DNA from: Acidobacteria bacterium Ga0077551
GTDB lineage: Bacteria; Pseudomonadota; Alphaproteobacteria; Caulobacterales; Hyphomonadaceae
Direction of reading: 5' to 3'
Length of the DNA stretch: 64,000 bases
Assembly (NCBI GenBank): GCA_001464545.1
Contig: LNFC01000016.1
Span: forward strand, 43,679 to 107,678
The stretch's first letter is position 1. Every line of letters begins with the position of its first letter. Both the position numbers and the translations under genes were made by a program. The notes beneath the pieces were generated by a model, which searched no databases, was not told the DNA's origin, and was given only the letters and a program-made list of their open reading frames with translations. Below, one piece after another: positions 54,881 through 63,956 of the stretch.

Positions 54881-56389
54881 ATGACCGAGCGACCCACCTT
54901 CCGCATCAAAGGCGACACCGGCGACTGGGAAGTCGTCATGGGGCTGGAAATCCACGCCCAGGTCGCCTCGAATGCGAAGCTGTTCTCCGGCGCGTCCACG
55001 GCCTTCGGCTCGGACCCGAACTGCAACGTCTCGCTCGTGGACGCCGCGATGCCCGGCATGCTCCCTGTCATCAACAGGGTCTGCGTCGAGCAGGCGATCC
55101 GGACCGGCCTCGGCCTAAAAGCGCAGATCAACAATTACAGCCGCTTCGACCGGAAGAACTATTTCTATCCGGACCTGCCGCAGGGCTACCAGATCAGCCA
55201 GTTCGCCCATCCCATTGTCGGCGAAGGCGAGATCGATGTGGATGTCGAAGTGCCCGGCAAGGAAGGCTATGCCTTCACCTGCCGGATCGAGCGCCTGCAC
55301 CTCGAGCAGGACGCCGGCAAGTCGATCCACGACATGGACCCGCACGCGACCTACGTGGACCTCAACCGCTCCGGCGTGGCCCTGATGGAGATCGTCTCCA
55401 AGCCCGACGTGCGCTCGCCCGCCGAGGCGGCCGCCTACGTCAAGAAACTGCGCGCCATCGTCATCGCGCTGGGCACCTGCGATGGGGACATGGAAAAGGG
55501 CAACCTGCGCGCTGACGTCAACGTCTCCGTCTGCAAGCCCGGCCAGTACGAGAAGTTCCGCGAAACCGGTGACTTCAAACATCTCGGCACGCGCTGCGAG
55601 TTGAAGAACATGAACTCCTACCGCTTTATCCAGCAGGCCATCGAATACGAAGCGCGCCGCCAGATCGAGATCATCGAAGGCGGCGGCAAGGTCGACCAGG
55701 AAACCCGCCTGTTCGATCCGGTGAAGGGCGAAACCCGCTCGATGCGCTCGAAGGAAGATGCGCACGACTACCGCTATTTCCCGGACCCGGACCTGTTGCC
55801 GCTCGAGCTCGAGCAGGCCTGGATCGAGGGCATCCGCAAATCGCTGCCGGAGCTGCCCGACCAGAAGCGCGCCCGCTTCGAGAAGGATTACGGCCTGTCG
55901 CGCTATGACGCGGGCGTGCTCACGTCCGACGCTGACAAGGCGCTTTTCTTCGAGGAAGTGGCCAAGGGCCGCGACGCGAAGCTTGCTGCCAACTGGGTCA
56001 CGCAGGAACTCTTCGGATACCTCAACAAGGAAGGCCTGGAGCTGTCGCAAAGCCCGGTCTCGGCGTCTGCGCTCGGCGGCTTGATTGCGCTGATCTCCGA
56101 CAACACGATCAGCGGCAAGATCGCGAAAGACGTCTTTGCCCGGATGATCGAGGGCGAGGGCGAAGCGGCCGTCATCGTCGAGAAGCACGGCCTCAAACAG
56201 GTCACCGATACCGGCGCCATCGAAAAGGTCGTGGACGAGATCATCGCGGCGAACCCCGAACAGGTCGCCAAGGTCAAGGACAAGCCGCAAACCCTCGGCT
56301 GGTTCGTCGGCCAGGTGATGAAAGCCTCGGGCGGCAAAGCCAACCCGCAGGCCGTCAACGACATCCTGAAGGCGAAGCTGGGTATTTAA
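54881..56389 (+). CDS. gatB: Aspartyl/glutamyl-tRNA amidotransferase subunit B
   Basis: This 502-residue subunit binds misacylated tRNA and phosphorylates it for amidation. The [19 protein letters not shown] opening, [23 protein letters not shown] and [11 protein letters not shown] parts of the catalytic domain and the C-terminal YqeY-like tail ([17 protein letters not shown]) are all present. Confidence 0.97.
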   Translation: MTERPTFRIKGDTGDWEVVMGLEIHAQVASNAKLFSGASTAFGSDPNCNVSLVDAAMPGMLPVINRVCVEQAIRTGLGLKAQINNYSRFDRKNYFYPDLPQGYQISQFAHPIVGEGEIDVDVEVPGKEGYAFTCRIERLHLEQDAGKSIHDMDPHATYVDLNRSGVALMEIVSKPDVRSPAEAAAYVKKLRAIVIALGTCDGDMEKGNLRADVNVSVCKPGQYEKFRETGDFKHLGTRCELKNMNSYRFIQQAIEYEARRQIEIIEGGGKVDQETRLFDPVKGETRSMRSKEDAHDYRYFPDPDLLPLELEQAWIEGIRKSLPELPDQKRARFEKDYGLSRYDAGVLTSDADKALFFEEVAKGRDAKLAANWVTQELFGYLNKEGLELSQSPVSASALGGLIALISDNTISGKIAKDVFARMIEGEGEAAVIVEKHGLKQVTDTGAIEKVVDEIIAANPEQVAKVKDKPQTLGWFVGQVMKASGGKANPQAVNDILKAKLGI

Positions 56390-56397
56390 GCCGCCAG

Positions 56398-56421
56398 CCC
56401 TCTCCCACGACTGCGAGAGGG
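56398..56421. terminator. Candidate bidirectional terminator stem between gatB and the HIT gene
   Basis: CCCTCTC (56398-56404) pairs with GAGAGGG (56415-56421) around a 10-base loop in the 43-bp space between two convergent genes. There is no T-run, so this is a weak call. Confidence 0.4.
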
Positions 56422-56432
56422 GGGGCAAGGGT

Positions 56433-56867
56433 TTAAAACCCCGCCCGTATCCGCGCCGCCACCGGCTCCAGCTCGGCCGCGCTCTTCATTCCGCCGCTCG
56501 CATGAGCGCCCATCTTCACGCCTTCCCACGCCGGCATGATGTGGAAATGCAGGTGGAACACGGTCTGCCCGGCCGGCGCGCCGTTGAACTGCACCACGCG
56601 CAGCCCGTCCGGCTTCAGCCCGGCCTCGACCGCGCGCGCGACCTTCTGCACACGGATCATATAGTCGCCGAGCGCCGCGTCCGGCAGGTCGAGGAAATTG
56701 CGCGCTTCGGCCCGCTTGGGGATCACCAGCGTATGCCCCTCCACCTGCGGAAACACATCCATGAAGGCGAGCGCCACCTCATCCTCGAAAACCTTCACAC
56801 TCGGCATCTCGCCGCGCAGGATCTTCGCAAATATGTTGGCGGGGTCGTAGGGTGCGTGAAGGGTCAT
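56433..56867 (-). CDS. HIT family nucleotide hydrolase/transferase
   Basis: This 144-residue protein of the histidine triad superfamily ends its fold with the catalytic HLHFH motif, after GHTLVIPKR and VVQFNGAPAGQTV. Members hydrolyse nucleotide phosphoramidates or dinucleoside polyphosphates. Its ATG overlaps the stop of the FemAB-like gene by ATGA, so it is the last gene of a four-gene unit (RidA, GDPD, GNAT, HIT). Confidence 0.92.
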   Translation of the reverse strand: MTLHAPYDPANIFAKILRGEMPSVKVFEDEVALAFMDVFPQVEGHTLVIPKRAEARNFLDLPDAALGDYMIRVQKVARAVEAGLKPDGLRVVQFNGAPAGQTVFHLHFHIMPAWEGVKMGAHASGGMKSAAELEPVAARIRAGF

Positions 56868-58027
56868 GTGTCTTTCCTGAACGGTGTCCGGTCCTTGAGA
56901 TAGTCGAAGTCAGCGTCCACGGCGGCCCGCTCGCGCTCCAGATAGTCGGCAATCGCCGCGCGGAATCCGGCATGGGCAATCCAGTGCGCCGAGCGTGTCA
57001 GCACCGGCGCGTAGCCGCGCGCCAGCTTATGCCCGCCTTGCGCGCCCGCTTCCACGGTCTTCAGCCCGCGCGCGATCGCAAAATCGATGGCCTGATAATA
57101 GCACGTCTCGAAATGCAGCATCGGCCGTGGATCGATGCAGCCCCAATAGCGGCCGTACAGCGTTTCGGACCCGATCAGATTCATCGCGCCGGCAATCGCC
57201 GTCTCGCCTTCATAGGCAAACACGAACAACAGATCATCCGCCATCCGCTCCCGGAGCAACGAGAAGCTCTTGCGCGTCAGGTAAGGCGAGCCCCATTTGC
57301 GGTTGCCGGTGTCCATGTAGAATTCGAAGAAGATGTCGAGATGCGCCTCGGTGATCTCCGCGCCCGTGATGTGGTGGAACTCCAGACCCTCATGCGCCTT
57401 GGCGCGCTCCTTGCGCAGGTTCTTGCGCTTGTCGGAGGAGAGCGTCGCGAGGAAATCATCAAATGATCCGTACCCGGCATTCTGCCAGTGGAACTGCTGG
57501 TCCGTGCGGATCAGCAGCCCCGCATGCTCCAGCGCCGGCGCCTCGGTCTCTTCGATGAAGTTCATGTGGAACGAGGAGGCGCCCGTCTCCGCCACCAGCT
57601 GCAATGCGCCCTGCAGCAGCGCGGACTTGTACAGCGCCTCATCCGGCCCGGGCACGACCAGCCGCCGCCGGCCAGTCACCGGTGTGAAGGGAACGGCTGA
57701 CAGCAGCTTCGGATAATATGCTCCGCCGGCGCGCTCCCAGGCCTCCGCCCAGGACTGGTCGAACACGAACTCGCCGCGCGAATGGGTTTTGAACCACATC
57801 GGCATTGCCCCGCGCAGCCGCCCGCCCGCGTCATGCGCCAGCAGGTGCGCACCCCGCCACCCGGTGCGCGGGCAGGCCGCGCCGGAGCGCTCCATCGCGT
57901 CGAGGAACTCCCAGGTGACGAACGGATCGTAGCGCAGCCCCGGCGGGTTCGCGACCGCGTTCCATGCCGCCGCGTCCACGCCGTCCAGCGTCTTGAGAAT
58001 CGTGATGCGGGGGAGGGCGGCGTCCAT
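56864..58027 (-). CDS. FemAB/GNAT-like protein (DUF482, peptidogalycan biosynthesis family)
   Basis: This 387-residue protein matches a family of large GNAT-fold proteins often named peptidogalycan biosynthesis proteins. It has WEFLDAMERSGAACPRTGW, the SFDDFLATLSSDKRKNLRKER motif, FFEFYMDTGNRKWG and the GRYWGCIDPRPMLHFETCYYQ segment. The activity is not proven; an acyl or aminoacyl transfer is plausible. ATG 58027 lies 10 bp after the GDPD gene stop. Confidence 0.88.
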   Translation of the reverse strand: MDAALPRITILKTLDGVDAAAWNAVANPPGLRYDPFVTWEFLDAMERSGAACPRTGWRGAHLLAHDAGGRLRGAMPMWFKTHSRGEFVFDQSWAEAWERAGGAYYPKLLSAVPFTPVTGRRRLVVPGPDEALYKSALLQGALQLVAETGASSFHMNFIEETEAPALEHAGLLIRTDQQFHWQNAGYGSFDDFLATLSSDKRKNLRKERAKAHEGLEFHHITGAEITEAHLDIFFEFYMDTGNRKWGSPYLTRKSFSLLRERMADDLLFVFAYEGETAIAGAMNLIGSETLYGRYWGCIDPRPMLHFETCYYQAIDFAIARGLKTVEAGAQGGHKLARGYAPVLTRSAHWIAHAGFRAAIADYLERERAAVDADFDYLKDRTPFRKDT

Positions 58028-58037
58028 GCCCTGCAAT

Positions 58038-58748
58038 TTAGGGCGCCGCGAGCGCCGGGTCGATATGTTCAAAGATGATTGCGGGATTGTAAGGCCGCGC
58101 CGCCGCCAGATCCGCCTCGCTGCGCACCGTCCACACCACGAAGGGCGCGCCCAGCGCCGCCGCCCGCGCCGTGTCGGTGTGGTGCACCGCGAGATAGTCG
58201 ATTCCGTCCGCCAGCGCCCGGCCCGCCACCTCGTCAAACCGCGCCTCGCCCGCCTGCACCGTCGGCAACACCAGCTGCCCCCGCATCAGGCTCGCCGGCA
58301 GCGCCCGCACGGCCTCCTCGGAAAAACTCATCGCCGCCGCCAGCCCGCGCCAGCCCGCCAGCTGCGCCGCCACCTTCTCCGCAAACGCCGCCGGATCGGT
58401 CGTCCCGTCCACCTTCATCTCGCACAATAGCGGCAGGCCTTCCGGCCATAGCCCCAGCAGCTCCTCGAACGCCGGCACTCGCTCCCCCGACGCGCCCAGC
58501 GCCATGCTCTTGAGCTCCCCCGCCGCACGCGTCTCGAACACGCCCGACACCGCCGTCATCCGGTCCAGCAGCGGATCATGGAAAATCATCACCTCGCCGT
58601 CCGCCGAGGGCCTGAGGTCAAACTCCACCCCAAGCCCGGCGGCCGCCGCCGCGCGAAACCCCGCCAGCGAATTCTCCGGCGGACCCTCCGCGAGCCACAG
58701 GCCCCGGTGGGCATAGGCGAACGCGCCAAGGTCAAACCGCTCCGCCAT
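58038..58748 (-). CDS. Glycerophosphodiester phosphodiesterase family protein
   Basis: This 236-residue TIM-barrel enzyme has AHRGLW, PENSLAGFRAA, GVEFDLRPSADGEVMIFHD and a late VWTVRSEAD strand, the catalytic signature of GDPD. It cleaves glycerophosphodiesters to glycerol-3-phosphate and an alcohol. No signal peptide is seen, so it is probably cytoplasmic. It is 3 bp from the upstream RidA gene stop. Confidence 0.92.
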   Translation of the reverse strand: MAERFDLGAFAYAHRGLWLAEGPPENSLAGFRAAAAAGLGVEFDLRPSADGEVMIFHDPLLDRMTAVSGVFETRAAGELKSMALGASGERVPAFEELLGLWPEGLPLLCEMKVDGTTDPAAFAEKVAAQLAGWRGLAAAMSFSEEAVRALPASLMRGQLVLPTVQAGEARFDEVAGRALADGIDYLAVHHTDTARAAALGAPFVVWTVRSEADLAAARPYNPAIIFEHIDPALAAP

Positions 58749-58751
58749 CCG

Positions 58752-59210
58752 TCAGGCGATCTCGAACACGCCGTCGACTTCCACCGCCACCCCGAGCGGC
58801 AGCGTCGGGCACGCCACCGCCGAGCGCGCATGCTTGCCCGCCTCGCCGAACACTTCGACCATCAGGTCCGAGCAGCCATTGATCACCTGCGGAATGTCCA
58901 CGAAGCTCGGCGCCGCATTCACAAATCCGCCCAGCTTGACCACCCGTTTGATGTTCGACAGCTCGCCCACCGCCGCCTTGCACTGCGCGATCAGGTTGAT
59001 GCCGCAGATCCGCGCCGCATGCTGGCCTGCGGAAAGCTCCATGTTCTCGCCGAGCCGCCCGAGAATACGTCCGTCCGCCGTCGCGCTCACCTGGCCGGAC
59101 ACGTAGAGCAGCTTGCCCGTGATCACGAACGGCACATAGGTCGCTACCGGTTTCATCGGCGCGGGCAGCGCGATGCCGAGACGGTCGAGATTCTCTTCGG
59201 GTGTGGGCAT
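58752..59210 (-). CDS. RidA family protein (YjgF-like)
   Basis: This 152-residue trimer-forming protein of the YjgF/RidA superfamily has YVSGQVSATADGRI, the conserved INLIAQCKAAVGELSNIKRVVKL helix and HARSAVACPTLPLGVAVEV. This subgroup includes enamine/imine deaminases; the Arg of true RidA (in the RSAV/AR stretch) appears in ARSAVA. It is the first gene of the RidA-GDPD-GNAT-HIT unit. Confidence 0.9.
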   Translation of the reverse strand: MPTPEENLDRLGIALPAPMKPVATYVPFVITGKLLYVSGQVSATADGRILGRLGENMELSAGQHAARICGINLIAQCKAAVGELSNIKRVVKLGGFVNAAPSFVDIPQVINGCSDLMVEVFGEAGKHARSAVACPTLPLGVAVEVDGVFEIA

Positions 59211-59264
59211 GGCTCGGTCTCCTGATTTTGTCGCTGCTCCGTCTAGCCTGCGGCGGGCTGCAAG

Positions 59265-60539
59265 TCAGCCCTCATCCTTCTTGGCCATCCGCGCCGCGCG
59301 CCCGGTCATCACCGCGCCCGATCCGAACTTCGCGCGCGCCTTGTCGGAGGCGCGCTCAGCGGCGGCGCGCTTGGCCACCTTGGGGTCGATCAGGTCCACG
59401 CCGTCGGAATGGTAGGGCGACAGCCCCGACAGCCCGACCCCGATCAGCCGGTACTTCACCCGCCCGCCCGCTTCCTTCGCCAGCAGCGGCCGCGCCGTGC
59501 GGAACACTTCCTGCGCGAGCTGCGTCGGCGCGTGCAGCGAGATGCGCCGCGTGACCGCCTTGAAGTCGGACGTCTTCAGTTTCAGCGTCACCACGACCCC
59601 CACCACGCCTTCCGCCTTCGCCCGGTCAGCGGTCTTCACGCTGAGCCGCCAGAGATGATCCTCCAGCAGGGCGAGGTCCGCCGTGTCCTCGAAAAAGGTC
59701 GTCTCGCTGGAGACCGACTTGCGGTCATCATGCGGGCTCACCGGCCGTGTGTCGCGGCCATGCGCGCAGCGCTTCAGCCACTCGCCGGTCTCGCCATAGC
59801 GCCGGATCAGGTCTTTCAGCTCCGCATGCTGAATATCGCCGACCGTGTGGAATCCGTCCTTCGCCAGCGACTCGGCAAACTTCGGCCCCACGCCGTGCAG
59901 GAAGCCCGCCGGCTTGTCGGCCAGGAATTCTTCGGCCTCCTCGGGCGCGAGCACCGCAAAGCCGCGCGGCTTGTCGAGTTCGCTGGCGGTCTTGGCGAGA
60001 AACTTGTTGGACGACAGTCCGATCGAGACCGTCACGCCCACCTGCTTTTCCACCTCCAGCGCCAGGCGCGCCAGGCTCGCGGCCGGCGGCAGGCCGTGCA
60101 GGCGCTCGGTGCCGGACAGGTCCAGATAGGCCTCGTCGATCGACACCGGCTGCACCAGCGGCGTCAGCGCGTCCATCCGCGCACGGATGGCTCGGCCCGC
60201 CTCGTGATACTTTGAAAAGTTCGGCGGCACGACCACCGCGTCCGGGCACAGCTTCAGGGCCTTGAACATCGGCATGGCGGAGCGCACGCCGTAAAGCCGC
60301 GCCTGGTAACAGCAGGTCGTCACCACGCCCCGTGTGCCGCCGCCCACGATCAGGGGCCTGTCGCGCAGCTCCGGATTGTCCCGTTTCTCGACCGCCGCAT
60401 AAAACGCATCGCAATCAACATGCGCGATGGAGAGAATCGCCAGCGCCGGATGACGCACGACCCGCAAGTTGAAGCAGACCGGGCAACGGTCAAAATCTTC
60501 AGTCTTTACAGCGAGGCAGTCGCGGCAAAGGCTAACCAT
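59265..60539 (-). CDS. dinB: DNA polymerase IV (DinB) with N-terminal zinc ribbon
   Basis: This 424-residue Y-family polymerase copies past damaged bases. The N-terminal 25 residues hold Cys5, Cys8, Cys19 and Cys22, a small zinc ribbon found in alphaproteobacterial DinB. The polymerase core follows with HVDCDAFYAAVEKRDNP, VVTTCCYQARLYGVRSAMP and the catalytic SIDEAYLDLSG. The little-finger domain covers about residues 270-380. A basic tail (RRAAARMAKK-like, GRAARMAKKDEG) ends the protein. ATG 60539 places the ribbon at the N-terminus. It is divergent from divK. Confidence 0.93.
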   Translation of the reverse strand: MVSLCRDCLAVKTEDFDRCPVCFNLRVVRHPALAILSIAHVDCDAFYAAVEKRDNPELRDRPLIVGGGTRGVVTTCCYQARLYGVRSAMPMFKALKLCPDAVVVPPNFSKYHEAGRAIRARMDALTPLVQPVSIDEAYLDLSGTERLHGLPPAASLARLALEVEKQVGVTVSIGLSSNKFLAKTASELDKPRGFAVLAPEEAEEFLADKPAGFLHGVGPKFAESLAKDGFHTVGDIQHAELKDLIRRYGETGEWLKRCAHGRDTRPVSPHDDRKSVSSETTFFEDTADLALLEDHLWRLSVKTADRAKAEGVVGVVVTLKLKTSDFKAVTRRISLHAPTQLAQEVFRTARPLLAKEAGGRVKYRLIGVGLSGLSPYHSDGVDLIDPKVAKRAAAERASDKARAKFGSGAVMTGRAARMAKKDEG

Positions 60540-60675
60540 CGTGTTATTTGCACTCCCCGTCCTTGCGCCGCCGCAAACCTGCCGCCACCCCGGCATAAAT
60601 GCGTGTTAACTTTTGACAGTATAACTGAAAAACGTGGATCGGCATCCGCGCGAATCGCCAGCAATCTTGAGTATC

Positions 60676-61065
60676 ATGACCAAAGAGCGTTCCCGAACAG
60701 TGTTGGTTGTTGAGGATAATGACCTCAACATGCGCCTGTTCTGTGACCTTCTGGGCGCTTTCGGCTTCAAGACCTTCCAGTGCCGCGACGGCGCCAAGGC
60801 GGTCGAGATCGCCCGCAAGGAGCTGCCGGACCTGATCATCATGGACATCCAGCTGCCGGAAGTTTCGGGCCTCGACATCACCCGCTGGCTGAAGGACGAC
60901 AAGAAGGTCGCCCATATCCCGGTGCTCGCCGTCACCGCCTTTGCGATGCGTACGGACGAACAGCGCGTGCGCGAAGCCGGTTGCGAAGGCTATCTCTCGA
61001 AACCCATCCAGATCGCCTCCTTCATCCGGGCGGTCGAGGCCCTGATGCCCAAGGAAGCGGCATGA
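60676..61065 (+). CDS. divK: Cell-cycle response regulator DivK
   Basis: This 129-residue single-domain receiver has the phosphoacceptor Asp57 in IIMDIQLPEVSGL, the acidic pocket VEDNDLN and the conserved lysine in YLSKPI. In Caulobacter-like bacteria DivK controls CtrA through DivJ, PleC and DivL. The stop overlaps the pleD start by ATGA, so the two are translated together. Confidence 0.95.
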   Translation: MTKERSRTVLVVEDNDLNMRLFCDLLGAFGFKTFQCRDGAKAVEIARKELPDLIIMDIQLPEVSGLDITRWLKDDKKVAHIPVLAVTAFAMRTDEQRVREAGCEGYLSKPIQIASFIRAVEALMPKEAA

Positions 61066-62429
61066 GCGCGCGAATCCTCGTTGTCGACGATATCGAGGCG
61101 AACCGCCGCCTGCTGCAGGCCAAGCTCGAGGCGCAGTATCATTCCGTCATTCTCGCCTGCAACGGCCCCGACGCGCTGGAGAAGGCACGCACCACGGATC
61201 CCGAGATCATCCTGCTGGATGTGATGATGCCCGGTATGGACGGATACGAAGTCTGCCGCCGCCTGAAGGCTGATCCGCTCACGGCGCATATCCCGGTCGT
61301 GATGGTCACGGCGCTCAGCGACACCGAAGACCGTGTCCGCGGTCTTGATGCGGGTGCGGAGGATTTTCTCACCAAGCCGGTGGACGATTTCCTGCTCACC
61401 TCCCGCATCAACACATTGATGCGCTACAACGCCGTCACGTCCGAACTGCGCCAGCGCGAGGCCAGTGGCCTGAAGACCGGCGCGATGGAAGACTCGGCGC
61501 AGGAAGACGTCGAAGGCCCAGCCCGCGTCTTCCTGATCGATGACAACCCGCGCACCTCGGCGCGGATCGCCACACTGCTGCGCGAGGACGGCCACAAGGT
61601 CATGACGCTGCTCGAATCCGGCAACATGGGCGATCTCGCCAAGGAGCGCACGGATGTGCTGCTCGTCTCGCTCCTGTCGAAAAGCTTCGACCCGCTGAAA
61701 CTCTGCGCCCACTTCAAGACGAACGATGTGACCCGCGCCGTGTCGATCCTGCTGATCTGCGATCCGCTGGAGCGCGCCAAGGCCGTCAAGGGTCTGGAGA
61801 TCGGCGCCAGCGACATGATCATGGCGCCGGTGGACACCCAGGAACTGCTCGCCCGCGTGCGCACCCAGACGCGCCGCACCCGCTATGTTGAAATCCTGCG
61901 CGAACGCGTCGATCGCGGACTGGAGCTGTCGGTGATCGACCAGCTCACCGGCCTCTACAATCGCCGCTACATGACCAGCCAGCTGCAGCAATACATGCAC
62001 CGCGCGGTGATGGGCGGAAAGCCGCTGTCGGTGATGATGCTGGACATCGACCATTTCAAGCCGATCAACGACACACACGGCCACCAGGCCGGAGACGAAG
62101 TGTTGCAGGAACTGGCAGACCGCCTGCGCCACAACATTCGCCCGATGGATGTCGCGTGCCGGCCGGGCGGGGAAGAGTTCCTCGTCATCCTGCCGGAAAC
62201 GCCCGAAGAATTGGCGTGCGCCGCCGCGGAGCGCGTCCGCAAGGCCATCGCGGCAGACCCGTTCAACGTACTCAGCGAGACCCGGCAGATTGCAGTCACG
62301 GTCAGCGCCGGTGTTTCCAGCCTGTTGGGGCCGAACGACACGATGGCGGAGCTTTTGAACCGCGCCGATACCGCGCTCTACCAGGCGAAATCCGCCGGCC
62401 GCAACCGCGTCAAAAGCCTCGCCGCCTGA
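61062..62429 (+). CDS. pleD: Response regulator diguanylate cyclase PleD
   Basis: This 455-residue protein has a receiver domain with phosphoacceptor Asp53 in LLDVMMPGMDG, a second, degenerate receiver (no acceptor Asp in LLVSLLSKSFD) and a GGDEF domain. The active loop is GGEEF at 369-373 and the product-binding I-site RxxD is R360-D363, both close to Caulobacter PleD numbering. It makes cyclic di-GMP upon phosphorylation and dimerisation and controls polar development. It is co-translated with divK. Confidence 0.96.
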   Translation: MSARILVVDDIEANRRLLQAKLEAQYHSVILACNGPDALEKARTTDPEIILLDVMMPGMDGYEVCRRLKADPLTAHIPVVMVTALSDTEDRVRGLDAGAEDFLTKPVDDFLLTSRINTLMRYNAVTSELRQREASGLKTGAMEDSAQEDVEGPARVFLIDDNPRTSARIATLLREDGHKVMTLLESGNMGDLAKERTDVLLVSLLSKSFDPLKLCAHFKTNDVTRAVSILLICDPLERAKAVKGLEIGASDMIMAPVDTQELLARVRTQTRRTRYVEILRERVDRGLELSVIDQLTGLYNRRYMTSQLQQYMHRAVMGGKPLSVMMLDIDHFKPINDTHGHQAGDEVLQELADRLRHNIRPMDVACRPGGEEFLVILPETPEELACAAAERVRKAIAADPFNVLSETRQIAVTVSAGVSSLLGPNDTMAELLNRADTALYQAKSAGRNRVKSLAA

Positions 62430-62490
62430 TTGACTTGAAGGTGGGGCAGGCTCACAGCGGCTAACCAGCTTCCTGGAGCCGCCCGCGCCC

Positions 62491-63729
62491 ATGTCCAACC
62501 GTTTCGCGGCTTTCCGGCACTCTTCCTACACCCGGTACTTCTTCTCGCGTTTCCTGACGTCGTTCGCGGCGCAGGTCGTCTCGGTGTCTGTCGCCTGGCA
62601 GATGTATGACGAGACGCGAGACCCCGCGCTGCTCGGCTGGATCGGGCTCGTCCAATTCCTGCCAGCCTTGCTGCTCGTCGTCGTGACCGGTAACGCGGCA
62701 GACCGGCTCGGCCGCCGCCTCGTCATGGGCTGCGGCGCGCTGGTGATGATGAGCTGCGCCGCCAGCATCCTGATGCTGGTGCTGTCGGGCAACTTCAATC
62801 CCATGCTGGTGCTCGCCATCCTCACCCTGTTCGGCACCGCCCGCGCCTTCTATGGCCCCGCTGCGACCAGCCTCGCGGTCAATCTCGTGCCGCGCGAGGA
62901 CTTCCCGAACGCGGTCAGCTGGATCACCTCGTCCTGGCAGATGGCGACGATTGGCGGCCCGGTGATCGGCTCGCTGCTCTACGGCCTTGCGCCGGAAGCG
63001 GCCTATGGCACCGCCACCTGCCTCTTCATTGCGGCGGCGACCTTGATCTTCTCGATCCCCAAGCCCAACCAGATCGTCTCCCGCGAGCCGCCCACGCTCG
63101 CGAGCATCCTCGGCGGCTTCAGCTATATCTGGAACAACAAGGTCGTCCTGGGCGCCGTCTCGCTTGACCTGTTCGCGGTATTGCTCGGCGGGGCCGTCGC
63201 CCTGATGCCGATCTATGCCCGCGACATCCTGCATGTCGGCGAACTCGGCCTCGGCCTGCTGCGGGCCGCGCCCGGCATCGGGGCGATCATCGCCATCGCC
63301 CTGATCACGGCGTTCCCGATCCGCGACCATGCCGGCTGGATCCTGCTGGCCGCCGTCGCGATGTTCGGGCTGGCCACGGCCGTGTTCGGCGCCTCGACGC
63401 TCGCCTGGGTCTCGATCCTCGCCCTGATGTGCGTTGGCGGGTTCGACATGGTGTCGGTCTATGTCCGCGAGATCATCCTGCAGCTCTGGACGCCCGATGA
63501 GGTGCGCGGCCGGGTGAATGCGGTGAACTCGATCTTTGTCGGGGCATCAAATGAGCTGGGCGAGACGCGCGCCGGGTTCATGGCCGCCGTGGCGGGTCCG
63601 GTCTTTACAGTCGTCGCAGGCGGATTCGCAGCGATTGGGATTGCGACTCTTTCGATACTGGTTTTTCCCCAACTGAGAAAAATTCGAACCCTGGACGAAC
63701 AAGAAAACGAGAAAACGAAGGTCTTTTGA
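62491..63729 (+). CDS. MFS transporter (enterobactin exporter-like group)
   Basis: This 412-residue protein has about 12 membrane segments and an MFS loop between segments 2 and 3 (GNAADRLGRRLVMG). The group, with FGTARAFYGPAATSLAVNLVPREDFPNAVSW, is related to EntS-type exporters. The substrate is not known. It follows pleD after a 61-bp gap. The C-terminal 15 residues are charged. Confidence 0.88.
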   Translation: MSNRFAAFRHSSYTRYFFSRFLTSFAAQVVSVSVAWQMYDETRDPALLGWIGLVQFLPALLLVVVTGNAADRLGRRLVMGCGALVMMSCAASILMLVLSGNFNPMLVLAILTLFGTARAFYGPAATSLAVNLVPREDFPNAVSWITSSWQMATIGGPVIGSLLYGLAPEAAYGTATCLFIAAATLIFSIPKPNQIVSREPPTLASILGGFSYIWNNKVVLGAVSLDLFAVLLGGAVALMPIYARDILHVGELGLGLLRAAPGIGAIIAIALITAFPIRDHAGWILLAAVAMFGLATAVFGASTLAWVSILALMCVGGFDMVSVYVREIILQLWTPDEVRGRVNAVNSIFVGASNELGETRAGFMAAVAGPVFTVVAGGFAAIGIATLSILVFPQLRKIRTLDEQENEKTKVF

Positions 63730-63732
63730 ACG

Positions 63733-63765
63733 AAAAAACCCGCGCCGAAGTAGCGCGGGTTTCCA
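63733..63765 (-). terminator. Rho-independent terminator after rpmG
   Basis: A perfect 10-bp stem (63736-63745 with 63753-63762) with a 7-base loop lies in the 59-bp space between two convergent genes. On the minus strand the stem runs into six T residues, a strong terminator for rpmG. On the plus strand the T-run is short, so it may also serve the MFS gene to a lesser degree. Confidence 0.9.
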
Positions 63766-63788
63766 AAAACCGTATCAGGGAGCAGATC

Positions 63789-63956
63789 TCACTTGATCTT
63801 GCCTTCCTTGAAATCAACGTGCTTTTTCGCAACCGGATCATATTTGCGCTTCACCATCTTCTCGGTCATGGTGCGCGGATTTTTCTTCGTCACGTAGAAA
63901 AATCCCGTATCAGCCGTCGAATTGAGGCTAATCTTGATCGTGGCGTGTTTGGCCAT
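63789..63956 (-). CDS. rpmG: 50S ribosomal protein L33
   Basis: This 55-residue large-subunit protein reads [18 protein letters not shown], then [16 protein letters not shown] and ends [11 protein letters not shown], typical of the cysteine-free L33 form. It is expressed alone with its own terminator. Confidence 0.96.
   Translation of the reverse strand: MAKHATIKISLNSTADTGFFYVTKKNPRTMTEKMVKRKYDPVAKKHVDFKEGKIK

Noticed and set aside
55115..56428. A 437-residue open frame on the minus strand
   Set aside because: It is antisense to gatB and lacks domain signals.
60608..60645. A TTGACA-like -35 box upstream of divK
   Set aside because: No acceptable -10 box follows at the right spacing, and a CtrA box (TTAA-N7-TTAA) could not be fitted either.
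60990..62498. A 502-residue open frame on the minus strand
   Set aside because: It is antisense to pleD, whose GGEEF and I-site motifs are clear.
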